Shown here: positions 52,009 through 61,635 of the stretch, one piece after another
Position numbering within the stretch: position 1 is the first letter of the stretch
Layout: every line of letters begins with the position of its first letter
NCBI RefSeq assembly: GCF_034424375.1
Contig: NZ_CP139965.1
Span: 4,154,001 to 4,218,000, forward strand
Source: Paraburkholderia kururiensis
GTDB taxonomy: Bacteria > Pseudomonadota > Gammaproteobacteria > Burkholderiales > Burkholderiaceae
Reading direction: 5' to 3'
DNA length: 64,000 bases
Program-made: the position numbers and the translations under genes
The notes under the pieces: model-generated
The model's input: the letters and a program-made list of their open reading frames with translations, nothing else
Databases searched by the model: none
What the model was told of the DNA's origin: nothing

Positions 52009-52674
52009 ATGGCCAGCAAACTCGTATTGATCGGCGCCGGCGAAATGGCCGAGATCGCAGACGAATACTTCACGCACGATTCCGACTACGAGGTCGTGGC
52101 GTTTTCGGTGGAGCGCGACTACATCCGCCAGCCGGAACTCAACGGCAAACCCGTGGTGGCGTACGAAGAGCTGGAAACGCTCTACCCGCCTTCGGAATAC
52201 ACCGTGTTCGTGGCGATTCCGTCGTCGCAGCTCAACGCGTTGCGAACGCGTTTCTACCTGGACGCGAAGAAGAAGGGCTACCGCTTCGCTACTTACATCA
52301 GCTCGCGCGCGTTCGTCTGGCGCAACGCGGTGGTCGGCGAAAACACGTTCATCTTCGAGAACAACGTGATCCAGCCGTTCGTGACCATCGGCAACAACTG
52401 CATTCTGTGGAGCGGCAATCACGTGGGGCATCGCAGCGTCGTGAAGGACCACACGTTCATCTCGTCGCACGTGGTGATCTCGGGCTACTGCGAGATTGGC
52501 GAATACTGCTTCCTCGGCGTGAACAGCACGTTCAACGACCACGTGAAGGTGGGCGACCAATGCGTGATCGGCTCGGGCGCCCTCATCACCAAAGACACCG
52601 AAGCCAACCGCATCTACGTTGCCACGGGCGCGAAGCAGGTGCCGGGCAAGCTCGCAACCGAAGTGGACCTGTAA
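52009..52674 (+). CDS. Left-handed beta-helix sugar O/N-acyltransferase (PglD/FdtC-like)
   Basis: Probably acetylates the amino group of the sugar made by FdtA/FdtB. It is 221 residues. The N-terminal domain (1-80: KLVLIGAGEMAEIADEYFTH) resembles the sugar-nucleotide-binding part of PglD. From about 95 a hexapeptide-repeat coil follows (AVVGENTFIFENNVIQPFVT), with NHVGHRSVVKDHTFISSHVV holding the usual catalytic His, and CVIGSGALITKD. A strong ribosome-binding site (aaggaggagc) precedes the ATG. Whether acetyl or another acyl group is used is unknown. Confidence 0.85.
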   Translation: MASKLVLIGAGEMAEIADEYFTHDSDYEVVAFSVERDYIRQPELNGKPVVAYEELETLYPPSEYTVFVAIPSSQLNALRTRFYLDAKKKGYRFATYISSRAFVWRNAVVGENTFIFENNVIQPFVTIGNNCILWSGNHVGHRSVVKDHTFISSHVVISGYCEIGEYCFLGVNSTFNDHVKVGDQCVIGSGALITKDTEANRIYVATGAKQVPGKLATEVDL

Positions 52675-52692
52675 GACCTCCACCGCACGCAC

Positions 52693-53643
52693 ATGACGAC
52701 GATTCATTGGGAAAAACTGGGCGCCGTTTTTCATACCGCGACGCAAGGCAAGCCGTGGATGAAGAACTCGGCGCTCACGCCCACGCCTTTCAGGCTCGAT
52801 GACCGCACGATTCGCGTGTATGCGGGCTTTCGCGACGAAGCGGGCGTAAGCCGCATCGGCTACGTGGACGTGGACGCCGAAGACCCGCGGCACGTTCTCC
52901 ATGTTGCCGATGCACCCGTGCTCGACATCGGCCGCAACGGCTGCTTCGACGACAACGGCGTCATTCTGGGCGACGTGGTGCGCGGCCCGCGCGGCGTGTA
53001 CATGTTCTACGTGGGCTTTCAACTCGTGGCGAAGGCCAAGTTCCTCGCATTCAGCGGCGTCGCGCTTTCCACCGACGGCGGCCACTCGTTTGCGCGCCTC
53101 AGCGAATCGCCCATTCTCGATCGCGCGGCGGGCCAGTCCACCATCGGCGCCATCCATACGGCACGCTTCGAAAACGGCCGCTGGCGGCTCTGGTACGCAT
53201 CCGGCGACGATTGGGAAATCATCGACGGCAAGCCGTTTCCGCAATATCACATTCGCTACGTGGAAGCCGACGACCTGCTCGACGTGCCGCGGCGAGGCGA
53301 CCTCTGCGTCGACGTGCGCGGCAGCGAGTACCGCATCGGCCGGCCGCGCGTCTACGTGATGGGCGGCGAGCACGTCATGTATTACACGAAGGGCACGCGC
53401 GAAGGCGACTACTTCCCGGGGCTCGCGCGCTCGCCCGATGGCAGGCGCTGGACGCGGCACGACGATCAGCTCGGCATCGCGCTCTCCGCGACGGGCTGGG
53501 ACTCCCAAACGCTCTGCTACCCCGCGTTGATTACCGTGCGCAACGACACCTACATGTTCTACAACGGCAACAACATGGGCTACGACGGTTTCGGCTGCGC
53601 AAAAGCGACGGGCGTGACGCTCGACGAGATCGAACCGCGCTGA
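52693..53643 (+). CDS. Five-bladed beta-propeller protein, glycosidase-like
   Basis: A 316-residue cytoplasmic-looking protein (no signal peptide). Repeating segments such as VYAGFRDEAGVSRIGYVDVD, DNGVILGDVV, YMFYVGFQL, WRLWYASGDDWEI, VMYYTKGTREGDYFPGLARS and TYMFYNGNNMGYDGFG give the GH43/GH32-type propeller pattern. Acidic residues in NGCFDDNG and the blade ends could be catalytic. In a biosynthetic sugar operon a transferase or epimerase-like role is as likely as hydrolysis. It starts 19 bases after the acyltransferase. Confidence 0.75.
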   Translation: MTTIHWEKLGAVFHTATQGKPWMKNSALTPTPFRLDDRTIRVYAGFRDEAGVSRIGYVDVDAEDPRHVLHVADAPVLDIGRNGCFDDNGVILGDVVRGPRGVYMFYVGFQLVAKAKFLAFSGVALSTDGGHSFARLSESPILDRAAGQSTIGAIHTARFENGRWRLWYASGDDWEIIDGKPFPQYHIRYVEADDLLDVPRRGDLCVDVRGSEYRIGRPRVYVMGGEHVMYYTKGTREGDYFPGLARSPDGRRWTRHDDQLGIALSATGWDSQTLCYPALITVRNDTYMFYNGNNMGYDGFGCAKATGVTLDEIEPR

Positions 53644-53677
53644 GCCGCACGGCGACACACTGAACCTCAAACGCGCC

Positions 53678-54616
53678 GTGGACACGACGATCTCGCTCAA
53701 GCCCTATTCGACCGAAGACGCCGCCCTCTGGGACCAGACGGTGCGGCAGTCGTGCAACGGCAATCTGCTGCATCTGCGCGGCTACATGGATTACCACCGG
53801 GACCGGTTCGAAGACTGTTCGTTGATCCTGTTGCGCAATCAGAAGCCCGTGGCCGTTTTTCCCGCGAGCCGCAGCGGCGAGACCGTGAGTTCGCACGGCG
53901 GGCTCACCTACGGCGGACTGCTTCACACCGAGGACCTGGGCACGCACGACACGTTGCTCGCCTTTGCCGCCATTCGCGAACACTACCGCGGGCTCGGCGT
54001 GCAGACCGTCGTCTACAAGGCCGTTCCGGCCGTGTTTCACCGCCTGCCCTGCCAGAACGATCTCTACGCGTTGACCTGCGCCGGCGCGAAGCTGGTTCGG
54101 CGCGATGCGTCGTCGGTGATTCATCTGCAAGAACCGTTTTCGTTTTCGAAGGGCCGCAAGTGGGCTATCAACAAGGCGAAGAAATGCGGCGTCACGGTTC
54201 GGCAGTCGCATGACTTCGAGCGCTTTCACGCGCTGCTTGCGCAGGTGCTCGGGAAGTTCGGCGCGAAGCCCACTCACTCGTGCGCCGAACTGGAATTACT
54301 GTCCGGCCGCTTTCCCGATGCCATCACGCTGCACGTCGCAGAGCAGCAAGAGGCGCTGCTTGCCGGCGTCGTGCTGTACGACTTCGGGCACGTGGTCCAC
54401 ACGCAATACATGGCGAATTCCGACGATGGCCGCGAAATCGGCGCACTGGATCTGCTAGTAGCCGAACTGATCGCGAAGTATCACGACCGCACATTCTTCA
54501 GCTTCGGCATTTCGACCGAAGAACAGGGATTGAAGCTGAATGCGGGGCTCATCGCCCAGAAAGAGGCGTTCGGCGCACGCACCGTCGTGCACGACTTCTA
54601 TTCGTGGCCGCTTTGA
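53678..54616 (+). CDS. GNAT/FemAB-like acyltransferase
   Basis: 312 residues from a GTG at 53678. The sequence has the double-GNAT (FemAB/acetyltransferase_6) pattern: NLLHLRGYMDYHRDRFEDCS, LTYGGLLHTEDLGTHDTLLA, RKWAINKAKKCGVTVRQSHD (compare the conserved RKWxxKAxKxGV helix) and ALDLLVAELIAKYHDRTFFS with FGISTEEQGLKLNAGLIAQK. Such enzymes transfer amino-acyl or acyl groups; in glycan clusters they often decorate the sugar amine. It starts 35 bases after the propeller gene. Confidence 0.82.
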   Translation: MDTTISLKPYSTEDAALWDQTVRQSCNGNLLHLRGYMDYHRDRFEDCSLILLRNQKPVAVFPASRSGETVSSHGGLTYGGLLHTEDLGTHDTLLAFAAIREHYRGLGVQTVVYKAVPAVFHRLPCQNDLYALTCAGAKLVRRDASSVIHLQEPFSFSKGRKWAINKAKKCGVTVRQSHDFERFHALLAQVLGKFGAKPTHSCAELELLSGRFPDAITLHVAEQQEALLAGVVLYDFGHVVHTQYMANSDDGREIGALDLLVAELIAKYHDRTFFSFGISTEEQGLKLNAGLIAQKEAFGARTVVHDFYSWPL

Positions 54617-54645
54617 ATCGAACCGCCTGATATCTCACCCAGACA

Positions 54646-55467
54646 ATGAGCACGCTCGACCAACACGTTATCTGCCACGGCATCACCGAAAGGCACACAT
54701 CGGCCACGGACATCGACTTCTGTGTCGAAGAGATTTTCACGAAAGGCTATAGCGTGATTCGCGGCAGCTTCGATGCCGCCACGATCGCGCGCGTCTCCGA
54801 GTATTCGGACAAGTCGTATCAGAAGCAGTGCGAGGCGCTGGGCGGCGAACAGAACCTGGCGCGAATCAACGACGCGAACATCGCGAGAGCGCCGTGCGCC
54901 GATTTCGATCTCTTCATCGATGTCGCGATGGACCCGAAGGTGCACGCAGTGGCAGATGCGCTGCTGGGCAGGAACTACATCCTGTATTCGCAGAACGCCA
55001 TCATCAACGTGCCCACGACGAACCACTATCAGTTCTCGTGGCATCGCGACCTGAACTACCAGCACTGGACTTCGTCGCGCTGTCTCGCGTTGAGCGCGCT
55101 GCTTTGCGTCGATCCGTTCGACGACATCACGGGCGGCACTTACGTACTGCCTGCCACGCACAAGGTCGAGAAGTTTCCGTCCGACCGCTATGTGCTGGAA
55201 AACCAGTTGTGCGTGCACGCGCAGCCCGGCGACTGGATTCTGTTCGACAGCATGCTGTTTCACCGCACCGGCAAGAATTCGTCGAACGCGAAGCGGCGCG
55301 CCGTCAATCACATCATCGTGCCGCCGTTCATGGCCCAGCAGTACGACTTCATGGGCATGATCGGCGACCGGTTGAAGACGCACGAACAACGCGTGTTCTT
55401 CGGCCAGGGCAGGCAAACGGCACCGTCCGCCATCGAATGGCGGCAAAGCAGGATCAACAGGCTATGA
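54646..55467 (+). CDS. Phytanoyl-CoA dioxygenase (PhyH) family protein
   Basis: A predicted Fe(II)/2-oxoglutarate-dependent oxygenase of 273 residues. The metal site is HxD in FSWHRDLNYQHW (about 132-143) with the distal His in MLFHRTGKNSS, and the 2-oxoglutarate Arg probably just after. The double-stranded beta-helix core includes GGTYVLPATHKVEKF and HAQPGDWILFD. In this operon it probably hydroxylates the sugar or its acyl group. Its stop overlaps the FkbM gene start (ATGA). Confidence 0.87.
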   Translation: MSTLDQHVICHGITERHTSATDIDFCVEEIFTKGYSVIRGSFDAATIARVSEYSDKSYQKQCEALGGEQNLARINDANIARAPCADFDLFIDVAMDPKVHAVADALLGRNYILYSQNAIINVPTTNHYQFSWHRDLNYQHWTSSRCLALSALLCVDPFDDITGGTYVLPATHKVEKFPSDRYVLENQLCVHAQPGDWILFDSMLFHRTGKNSSNAKRRAVNHIIVPPFMAQQYDFMGMIGDRLKTHEQRVFFGQGRQTAPSAIEWRQSRINRL

Positions 55468-56558
55468 CCTCTCTCCACGAAACCATCGACGCGCTGTTCG
55501 AACGCGCGGCCCGCGAACTCGACGCGAAGACAGCTGCGTTCGACCCGAACAATTTCTGTCTGCTCGGCGCGGGCAACATGGGCCGCGCGGCGCTCGCGCA
55601 GTTCCGGCAGATCGGTGTCGAGCCGCGTGGATTCATCGACGACACGCCGGGCAAGCGCGGCACGATCATCGAAGGGTTGCCGGTGTTCGGCGAGCGGCCC
55701 GATGCTTCGACCACGGTGATCGTGTGCATTCACAACCCGCGCCACGACTACCTCAAGACGCTGCAGCGATTCGGCCCGAACACGCTGTCGTTCATGCATA
55801 TTCCGTGGCTCTTTCCGCAACTGACGTTCGCCCATGCCGCGCACCCGGACGTCTATCGCCGCTATCGCGACGACATCGTGGCGCTGTACGAAGCGCTGGC
55901 CGATGAAACATCGCGTCGCACGTTCCTGGAACAGCTCACGTTTCGCCTCACGCTCGAATGGAACTTCGAAGAGCATTCGGCCACGCCGTATTTCCCGGCC
56001 GGCATCGGTCTGCCGTTCGAGGAGAAAGTGAGCTTCATCGACGCGGGCGCCTTCGACGGCGACACGGTGAAGCTCTTCGTCGAGCACTTTCCGCGTCCGG
56101 GCAAGATCGTCGCGATCGAAGCGGACCCACAGAATTTCGCGAAACTACAGGCTTATCTCGAGGCGCTCGGCATCGACCACGTCGCGCACCACGCGGCCGT
56201 GGATGGCAAAGAAGGCGAACTCCGGTTCGACGCGACGGGCGACATGGCGGCGCGGCTGTCCGAAAACGGACAGGTCGTGGTGCGCTGCCATACGCTCGAA
56301 CACTTCATGAAAGACGTGGACGGCCCGTGCTATGTGAAGTTCGACGTGGAAGGCGCGGAGTCGGCCATCATCACCGAATCGCTGGACCTGCTGCGCGAGA
56401 AGAAGCCCATGCTCGCCGTGAGCATCTATCATCACGCGCCCGACATGATCGAAATTCCCTTGCAGCTGCATCGGCTCGGGTATCGGCTGTCGATGCGCTA
56501 TCACGGCATCGACGGCGCCGATCTGGTCTTGTACGCGATGCCGGGCGAATCCCATTAA
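55464..56558 (+). CDS. FkbM family methyltransferase
   Basis: A SAM-dependent O-methyltransferase of 364 residues. The N-terminal 110 residues form a Rossmann-like half (NNFCLLGAGNMGRAALAQFR) similar to PglD-type sugar-nucleotide domains. The methyltransferase part runs from about 190: SFIDAGAFDGDTVKLFVEHF, KIVAIEADPQNFAKLQ and the FkbM signature CYVKFDVEGAESAIITES. It is the last gene of the plus-strand glycan operon and overlaps the PhyH gene by 4 bases. Likely role: final methylation of the flagellar glycan. Confidence 0.88.
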   Translation: MTSLHETIDALFERAARELDAKTAAFDPNNFCLLGAGNMGRAALAQFRQIGVEPRGFIDDTPGKRGTIIEGLPVFGERPDASTTVIVCIHNPRHDYLKTLQRFGPNTLSFMHIPWLFPQLTFAHAAHPDVYRRYRDDIVALYEALADETSRRTFLEQLTFRLTLEWNFEEHSATPYFPAGIGLPFEEKVSFIDAGAFDGDTVKLFVEHFPRPGKIVAIEADPQNFAKLQAYLEALGIDHVAHHAAVDGKEGELRFDATGDMAARLSENGQVVVRCHTLEHFMKDVDGPCYVKFDVEGAESAIITESLDLLREKKPMLAVSIYHHAPDMIEIPLQLHRLGYRLSMRYHGIDGADLVLYAMPGESH

Positions 56559-56572
56559 GGCATTTCCCCCCC

Positions 56573-57616
<1,044 letters not shown>

Positions 57617-57742
57617 GGCGAATTCCTTTCCTGGTTGATTCGTCGATGCCGTTGAATGGCTGTTGCGCGGCAGACTGTAGCCCTTGCGGCTTTTCCTGAT
57701 AATCGGGTAGGTTTCGAAAAAATATTTCGGGAGTGCCGAAAA

Positions 57743-58651
57743 GTGATTCTGGAGAACCTCGCGCTGTTTCTGCGCATCGTGGAGAAAGGCGGGCTGGCGG
57801 CGGCGGGGCGCGACTTCGGACTTTCGCCTGCCACGGTCTCCGAGCGGCTGGCCTCGCTCGAGAAGTACTACGGCGCGGCGCTGCTCGTGCGCACCACGCG
57901 CGCCATCAGTCTCACGGACGAAGGGCGCATGCTCGTGGCCGGCGCGCGGCGGCTGCTGGCCGAAGCGGAGGAAGTGGAAAGCACCATCAGGCTCGGCATG
58001 CATACGCTCTCCGGCCCCATTCGCCTGAGCGCGCCGCTCGACATGGGGCGGCGGCGCGTCGTGCCGATCCTCGACGCCTTCATGGCCGACCATCCCGGCG
58101 TCACCGTAGACCTGCACCTGAGCGACGGCTACGTCGATCTGGTCGGCCAGGGGCTCGACTTCGCCATCCGCCACGGCATGCTCGCGGACAGCTCGCTACG
58201 CAGCCGGTCGCTGGGCGGGTATCGCCGGCTTGTGTGTGCCTCGCCCGCATACCTCGCCGCGCACGGCACGCCGCAGCATCCGGGCGACCTCACGGCGCAC
58301 GACTGCATCGTGGTGCGCTTCGGCCAGGACCTTTACGGCGAGTGGCCGTTTCGCATCGACGGCACGATCCAGCGCGTGATGGTGCGCGGCCGCCGCGTGG
58401 CCAACGACGGCGGACTCGCGCGCCAATGGTGTCTGGACGGCCACGGCATTGCGCTGAAGTCGCTGTTCGACGTGCAGGCGGACCTCGCCTCGGGCGCGCT
58501 GGTGGAACTGCTCGCCGACTATTCGGCGGGCGACATCGACCTGCGCATCGTGTATCCCGCAAGCGCCGTGCAGCCGCGGCGCGTGCGCACGCTGATCGAC
58601 TGCATTGCGGAGGCGTTCGAGCCCGCGGCCGCCGCAACGTCCTCCATATAG
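57743..58651 (+). CDS. LysR family transcriptional regulator
   Basis: A 302-residue regulator from a GTG at 57743 with gggag upstream. The winged helix-turn-helix is at 1-60 (LFLRIVEKGGLAAAGRDFGL, SPATVSERLASLEKYYGAAL). The effector domain follows (GPIRLSAPLDMGRRRVVPIL and FAIRHGMLADSSLRSRSLGG), in the style of the CrgA/aldehyde-responsive group. It faces the aldo/keto reductase gene across 126 bases, the common layout for a LysR and its target. Confidence 0.93.
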   Translation: MILENLALFLRIVEKGGLAAAGRDFGLSPATVSERLASLEKYYGAALLVRTTRAISLTDEGRMLVAGARRLLAEAEEVESTIRLGMHTLSGPIRLSAPLDMGRRRVVPILDAFMADHPGVTVDLHLSDGYVDLVGQGLDFAIRHGMLADSSLRSRSLGGYRRLVCASPAYLAAHGTPQHPGDLTAHDCIVVRFGQDLYGEWPFRIDGTIQRVMVRGRRVANDGGLARQWCLDGHGIALKSLFDVQADLASGALVELLADYSAGDIDLRIVYPASAVQPRRVRTLIDCIAEAFEPAAAATSSI

Positions 58652-58759
58652 ACACGCCCACGCGCCGCCTTCCGCGGTTTCTCCGCCACGCGCCTCGCTT
58701 CAAGAGGCTGTGACCAAACAGCGCAGCCCACTTGCGCCGCTGCGACGGTCAACGCGCCT

Positions 58760-58784
58760 AAATACATATTTTCAATATATTTTT
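58760..58784. promoter_or_regulatory. AT-rich imperfect dyad upstream of norB
   Basis: aaatacatatt (58760-58770) and aatatattttt (58774-58784) are inverted copies around ttc, matching at 9 of 11 positions. It could be a second regulator site or an upstream element of the norB promoter. Confidence 0.4.
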
Positions 58785-58868
58785 CGTCCGGACTCGCCAT
58801 GGTGAGTCCGCCATTCAGCTTGCTTTTCGCGCTTTACATCCCTTTCCGGCGCGACCTATGATGCCAAT

Positions 58869-58891
58869 AACATTTACTGAAAATGAATGTT
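58869..58891. promoter_or_regulatory. Candidate NsrR operator of norB
   Basis: The 23 bases from 58869 match the NsrR consensus (two AAGATGYATTT-type half sites in inverted orientation) at 16 of 23 positions, including both outer AA/TT ends and the central AAAAT. It ends 64 bases before the norB GTG. NsrR is a nitric-oxide-sensing repressor that controls norB in several beta-proteobacteria. No nsrR gene is in the window. Confidence 0.5.
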
Positions 58892-58955
58892 TAACGCCTG
58901 CGAGCCCAACGCGATCGCAGACACATTTGCGGCATCCGCTGGGAAGGAGAAGAAA

Positions 58956-61247
58956 GTGCAATCTACGCGTCGTTTATGGACATGGCTCGGGCTCGTCTGC
59001 CTGCTGTCATTTGGGGCCTTGCTGTGGCTGGGCAGGGAAATCTATCTGTCGGCACCGCCGATTCCGAACGAGGTCGTGACCGAAAGCGGCCAGCCGCTCT
59101 TCACGGGCGACCAGATCCGTCGCGGCCAGCAGGTGTGGCTTGCCGCAGGCGGACAACAGGTGGGCACGGTATGGGGCCATGGCAGCTATGTGGCGCCCGA
59201 CTGGTCCGCCGACTGGCTGCACCGCGAAGCGCTGCGGCTGCGCGACGTGTGGGCCCAACAGCAGTTCGGCAAGACCTGGCAAACGCTTCCCGCCGATCAG
59301 CAAGGCTTGCTCGACGCACGGCTGCAACGCGAAATGCGCGCCAACCGCTACGACGCCGCCTCGGGCCGGCTCACGGTGTCGGACGCGCGGGCGGTCGCCA
59401 TTCGCGAGGTCGCCGCGCACTACGAAGGCCTGTTCGGCACGGACGCCTCGCTCGATACGCTGCGCGACCAATACGCGATGACCGCGGGCTCGGTTCCGAA
59501 TGCCGCGGACCGCACCGCGCTCGCCTCGTTCGTGTTCTGGTCTGCGTGGTCGGCCACCACGAACCGGCCCGGTCAATCGGACATCACGTACACCAACAAC
59601 TGGCCGCATGAGCCGCTCGTCGGCAATACGCCCACGGTGGCTAACGGCATGTGGTCGATTGCGAGCGTGATCCTGCTGCTCGGCGGCATCGCCGGCATGA
59701 TGTGGTACCACACGGCGCATAGCAGCGACGAAACGCCGGCGCAAACGCCCGCTACGGACCCGCTCTTCAACGTCGAGCCCACGCCCTCCATGCGCGCGAC
59801 GAAGAAGTACTTCTACGTGGTGATCGCGCTGTTGCTCACGCAGGTCGGGATGGGCGCCATCACGGCGCACTACGCGGTGGAGGGGCACACCTTCTTCGGC
59901 TTGCCGCTTGCCGAAGTGCTGCCCTGGGTGGTGAGCCGCACGATCCACACGCAGCTCGGCGTGCTGTGGATCGCAACGGCCTGGCTTGCCACGGGCCTCT
60001 ACATCGCGCCGCTGCTCTCGGGGCGCGAACCGAAGCTGCAAAAGCTCGGCGTCGACGTGCTGTTCTGGGCGCTGATCTTCATCGTGGCGGGGTCCACGGC
60101 GCTTGGCTGGATCGGTTCGTTGCAGCATCTCGGCACGAACTTCAGCTTCTGGCTCGGCAATCAAGGGCTCGCCTATACGAGCATGGGCCGCGTGTGGCAA
60201 CTGCTGCTGTTCGTGGGTCTGCTGTTCTGGCTGTTCCTGCTGGGTCGTGCGCTGCTGCCCGCACTCAAGGACCGCAACACGAGCGGCCGCGGTTTGATCG
60301 CCATGGTGTTCCTCTCGGCTACCTGCATCGGGCTCTTCTACGCGTCGTCGCTCGCGTGGGGCCAACACACGCACTACTCGATGATCGAGTACTGGAGATG
60401 GTGGCTCGTGCACCTGTGGGTGGAAGGCTTTTTCGAAGTCTTCGCCACGGCAGTGATCGCGCTGATCTTCTCGCGGCTCGGGCTGATTCGCATCGAAAGC
60501 GCCAATCGCGCCATCGTGCTCGAAACCATCGTGTTCCTTTCGGGCGGCATTCTCGGCACGCTGCATCACCTGTACTTCACCGGCGCCTCGACTGCCGTGA
60601 TTGCCGTGGGTGCCGTGTTCTCCGCGTGCGAAGTGGTGCCGCTCGCGCTGATCGGCCTGGAAGGCTGGCACACGTATCGCAGAACGGAAGCCGCACCGTG
60701 GGTGCAGACCTACAAGTGGGTGATTCTCTGCTTCGTGGCCGTGGGCGTGTGGAACACGGTGGGTGCGGGGCTGCTCGGCTTCGCCATCAACCCGCCCATC
60801 TCCCTCTACTACGTGCAGGGTCTCAACATGACGCCGGCCCACGGCCATGCCGCGCTCTTCGGCGTGTACGGCATGCTCGGCATCGGCCTGATGCTGTTCT
60901 GCCTGCGCGGCCTCTCGCCGCGCGCCGCGTGGGACGACACGCTGCTCAAGCCCGCCTTCTGGCTGCTCAACGTGGGGCTCTTCATGATGGTGTTTCTCTC
61001 GATTCTGCCTTCGGGCATCTACGAAGCGTGGGCGAGCGTCAGCAAGGGACTCTGGTACGCGCGTTCGCCTGAGATCGTGCACGCGCCCATCATGCAGGCC
61101 CTCGTGTGGATGCGTGTGCCTGGCGACGTGCTGTTCGCCGCGGGTGTGCTCTACCTGGGCTGGTTCGCGCTGCGTCTGCTGCGCCGCGTGGAGCCTACGC
61201 GACTGCAACCGGTCGCAACGGCGAAGCGGGTTACGCAACGCGTTTGA
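58956..61247 (+). CDS. norB: Quinol-dependent nitric oxide reductase (qNOR)
   Basis: Reduces NO to N2O in the inner membrane, taking electrons from quinol; used in NO detoxification or denitrification. It is 763 residues from a GTG at 58956 with AAGGAGAAGAAA upstream; an in-frame ATG at 58887 lies inside the putative operator and is less likely. The N-terminal periplasmic extension of qNOR (GQQVWLAAGGQQVGTVWGHG) is followed by about 12 membrane helices carrying the heme and FeB histidines, for example in HTQLGVLWIATAWL, LVHLWVEGFFEVF, GTLHHLYFTG and TPAHGHAALFGVYG. No norC is present, as expected for qNOR. Confidence 0.96.
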   Translation: MQSTRRLWTWLGLVCLLSFGALLWLGREIYLSAPPIPNEVVTESGQPLFTGDQIRRGQQVWLAAGGQQVGTVWGHGSYVAPDWSADWLHREALRLRDVWAQQQFGKTWQTLPADQQGLLDARLQREMRANRYDAASGRLTVSDARAVAIREVAAHYEGLFGTDASLDTLRDQYAMTAGSVPNAADRTALASFVFWSAWSATTNRPGQSDITYTNNWPHEPLVGNTPTVANGMWSIASVILLLGGIAGMMWYHTAHSSDETPAQTPATDPLFNVEPTPSMRATKKYFYVVIALLLTQVGMGAITAHYAVEGHTFFGLPLAEVLPWVVSRTIHTQLGVLWIATAWLATGLYIAPLLSGREPKLQKLGVDVLFWALIFIVAGSTALGWIGSLQHLGTNFSFWLGNQGLAYTSMGRVWQLLLFVGLLFWLFLLGRALLPALKDRNTSGRGLIAMVFLSATCIGLFYASSLAWGQHTHYSMIEYWRWWLVHLWVEGFFEVFATAVIALIFSRLGLIRIESANRAIVLETIVFLSGGILGTLHHLYFTGASTAVIAVGAVFSACEVVPLALIGLEGWHTYRRTEAAPWVQTYKWVILCFVAVGVWNTVGAGLLGFAINPPISLYYVQGLNMTPAHGHAALFGVYGMLGIGLMLFCLRGLSPRAAWDDTLLKPAFWLLNVGLFMMVFLSILPSGIYEAWASVSKGLWYARSPEIVHAPIMQALVWMRVPGDVLFAAGVLYLGWFALRLLRRVEPTRLQPVATAKRVTQRV

Positions 61248-61319
61248 GCGGCAAGGGCGCGTGCGGCACGGACCGCTGCACCGCAGGCGCCCTGCACTCG
61301 CATTGAATCGAGGATTGCC

Positions 61320-61631
61320 ATGAACACGATCATTGCCGCAATGCGCGAAGCGCTGCGCACCGTGGTGGACCCCGAAGTAGGCGTGAACGTTGTCGATCTC
61401 GGGCTCGTCTACGACATCGTTCTTGCGGAAGGCCGCATCAGAATCGACCTCACGATGACGTCGCCCGCATGCCCGATGGGCGAGATGATGCTCGACGACG
61501 TCAAGGCCGCCGCGCAGGCTGCTGCACCGGCCGGCGTACCAGTGGACGTTGAACTCGTGTGGGAACCCGCCTGGGACCCGGCCATGATGAGCGACGCGGC
61601 GCGCGATGCGCTGGGCTGGCTCGAGAGCTGA
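61320..61631 (+). CDS. MIP18/DUF59-family metal-sulfur cluster assembly protein
   Basis: A 103-residue protein of the PaaD/SufT-like family. Conserved features are REALRTVVDPEVGVNVVDLG (about 9-28), RIRIDLTMTSPACPMGEMM with the reactive Cys and ELVWEPAWDPAMMS. These proteins help deliver Fe-S clusters or metals. It lies 72 bases after norB with a gagga ribosome-binding site, so it may help mature a redox partner; the link to norB is from position only. Confidence 0.87.
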   Translation: MNTIIAAMREALRTVVDPEVGVNVVDLGLVYDIVLAEGRIRIDLTMTSPACPMGEMMLDDVKAAAQAAAPAGVPVDVELVWEPAWDPAMMSDAARDALGWLES

Positions 61632-61635
61632 CAAC

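Larger units (their letters stand above)
58652..58955. other. norB upstream control region
   Basis: No gene. The region is clearly more AT-rich than its surroundings from 58758 to 58895 and contains two dyads, at 58760-58784 and 58869-58891, described separately. Confidence 0.6.

Noticed and set aside
58887..58955. norB start at the ATG 58887
   Set aside because: This ATG lies inside the NsrR-like dyad and has no ribosome-binding site, while GTG 58956 follows a strong AAGGAG.
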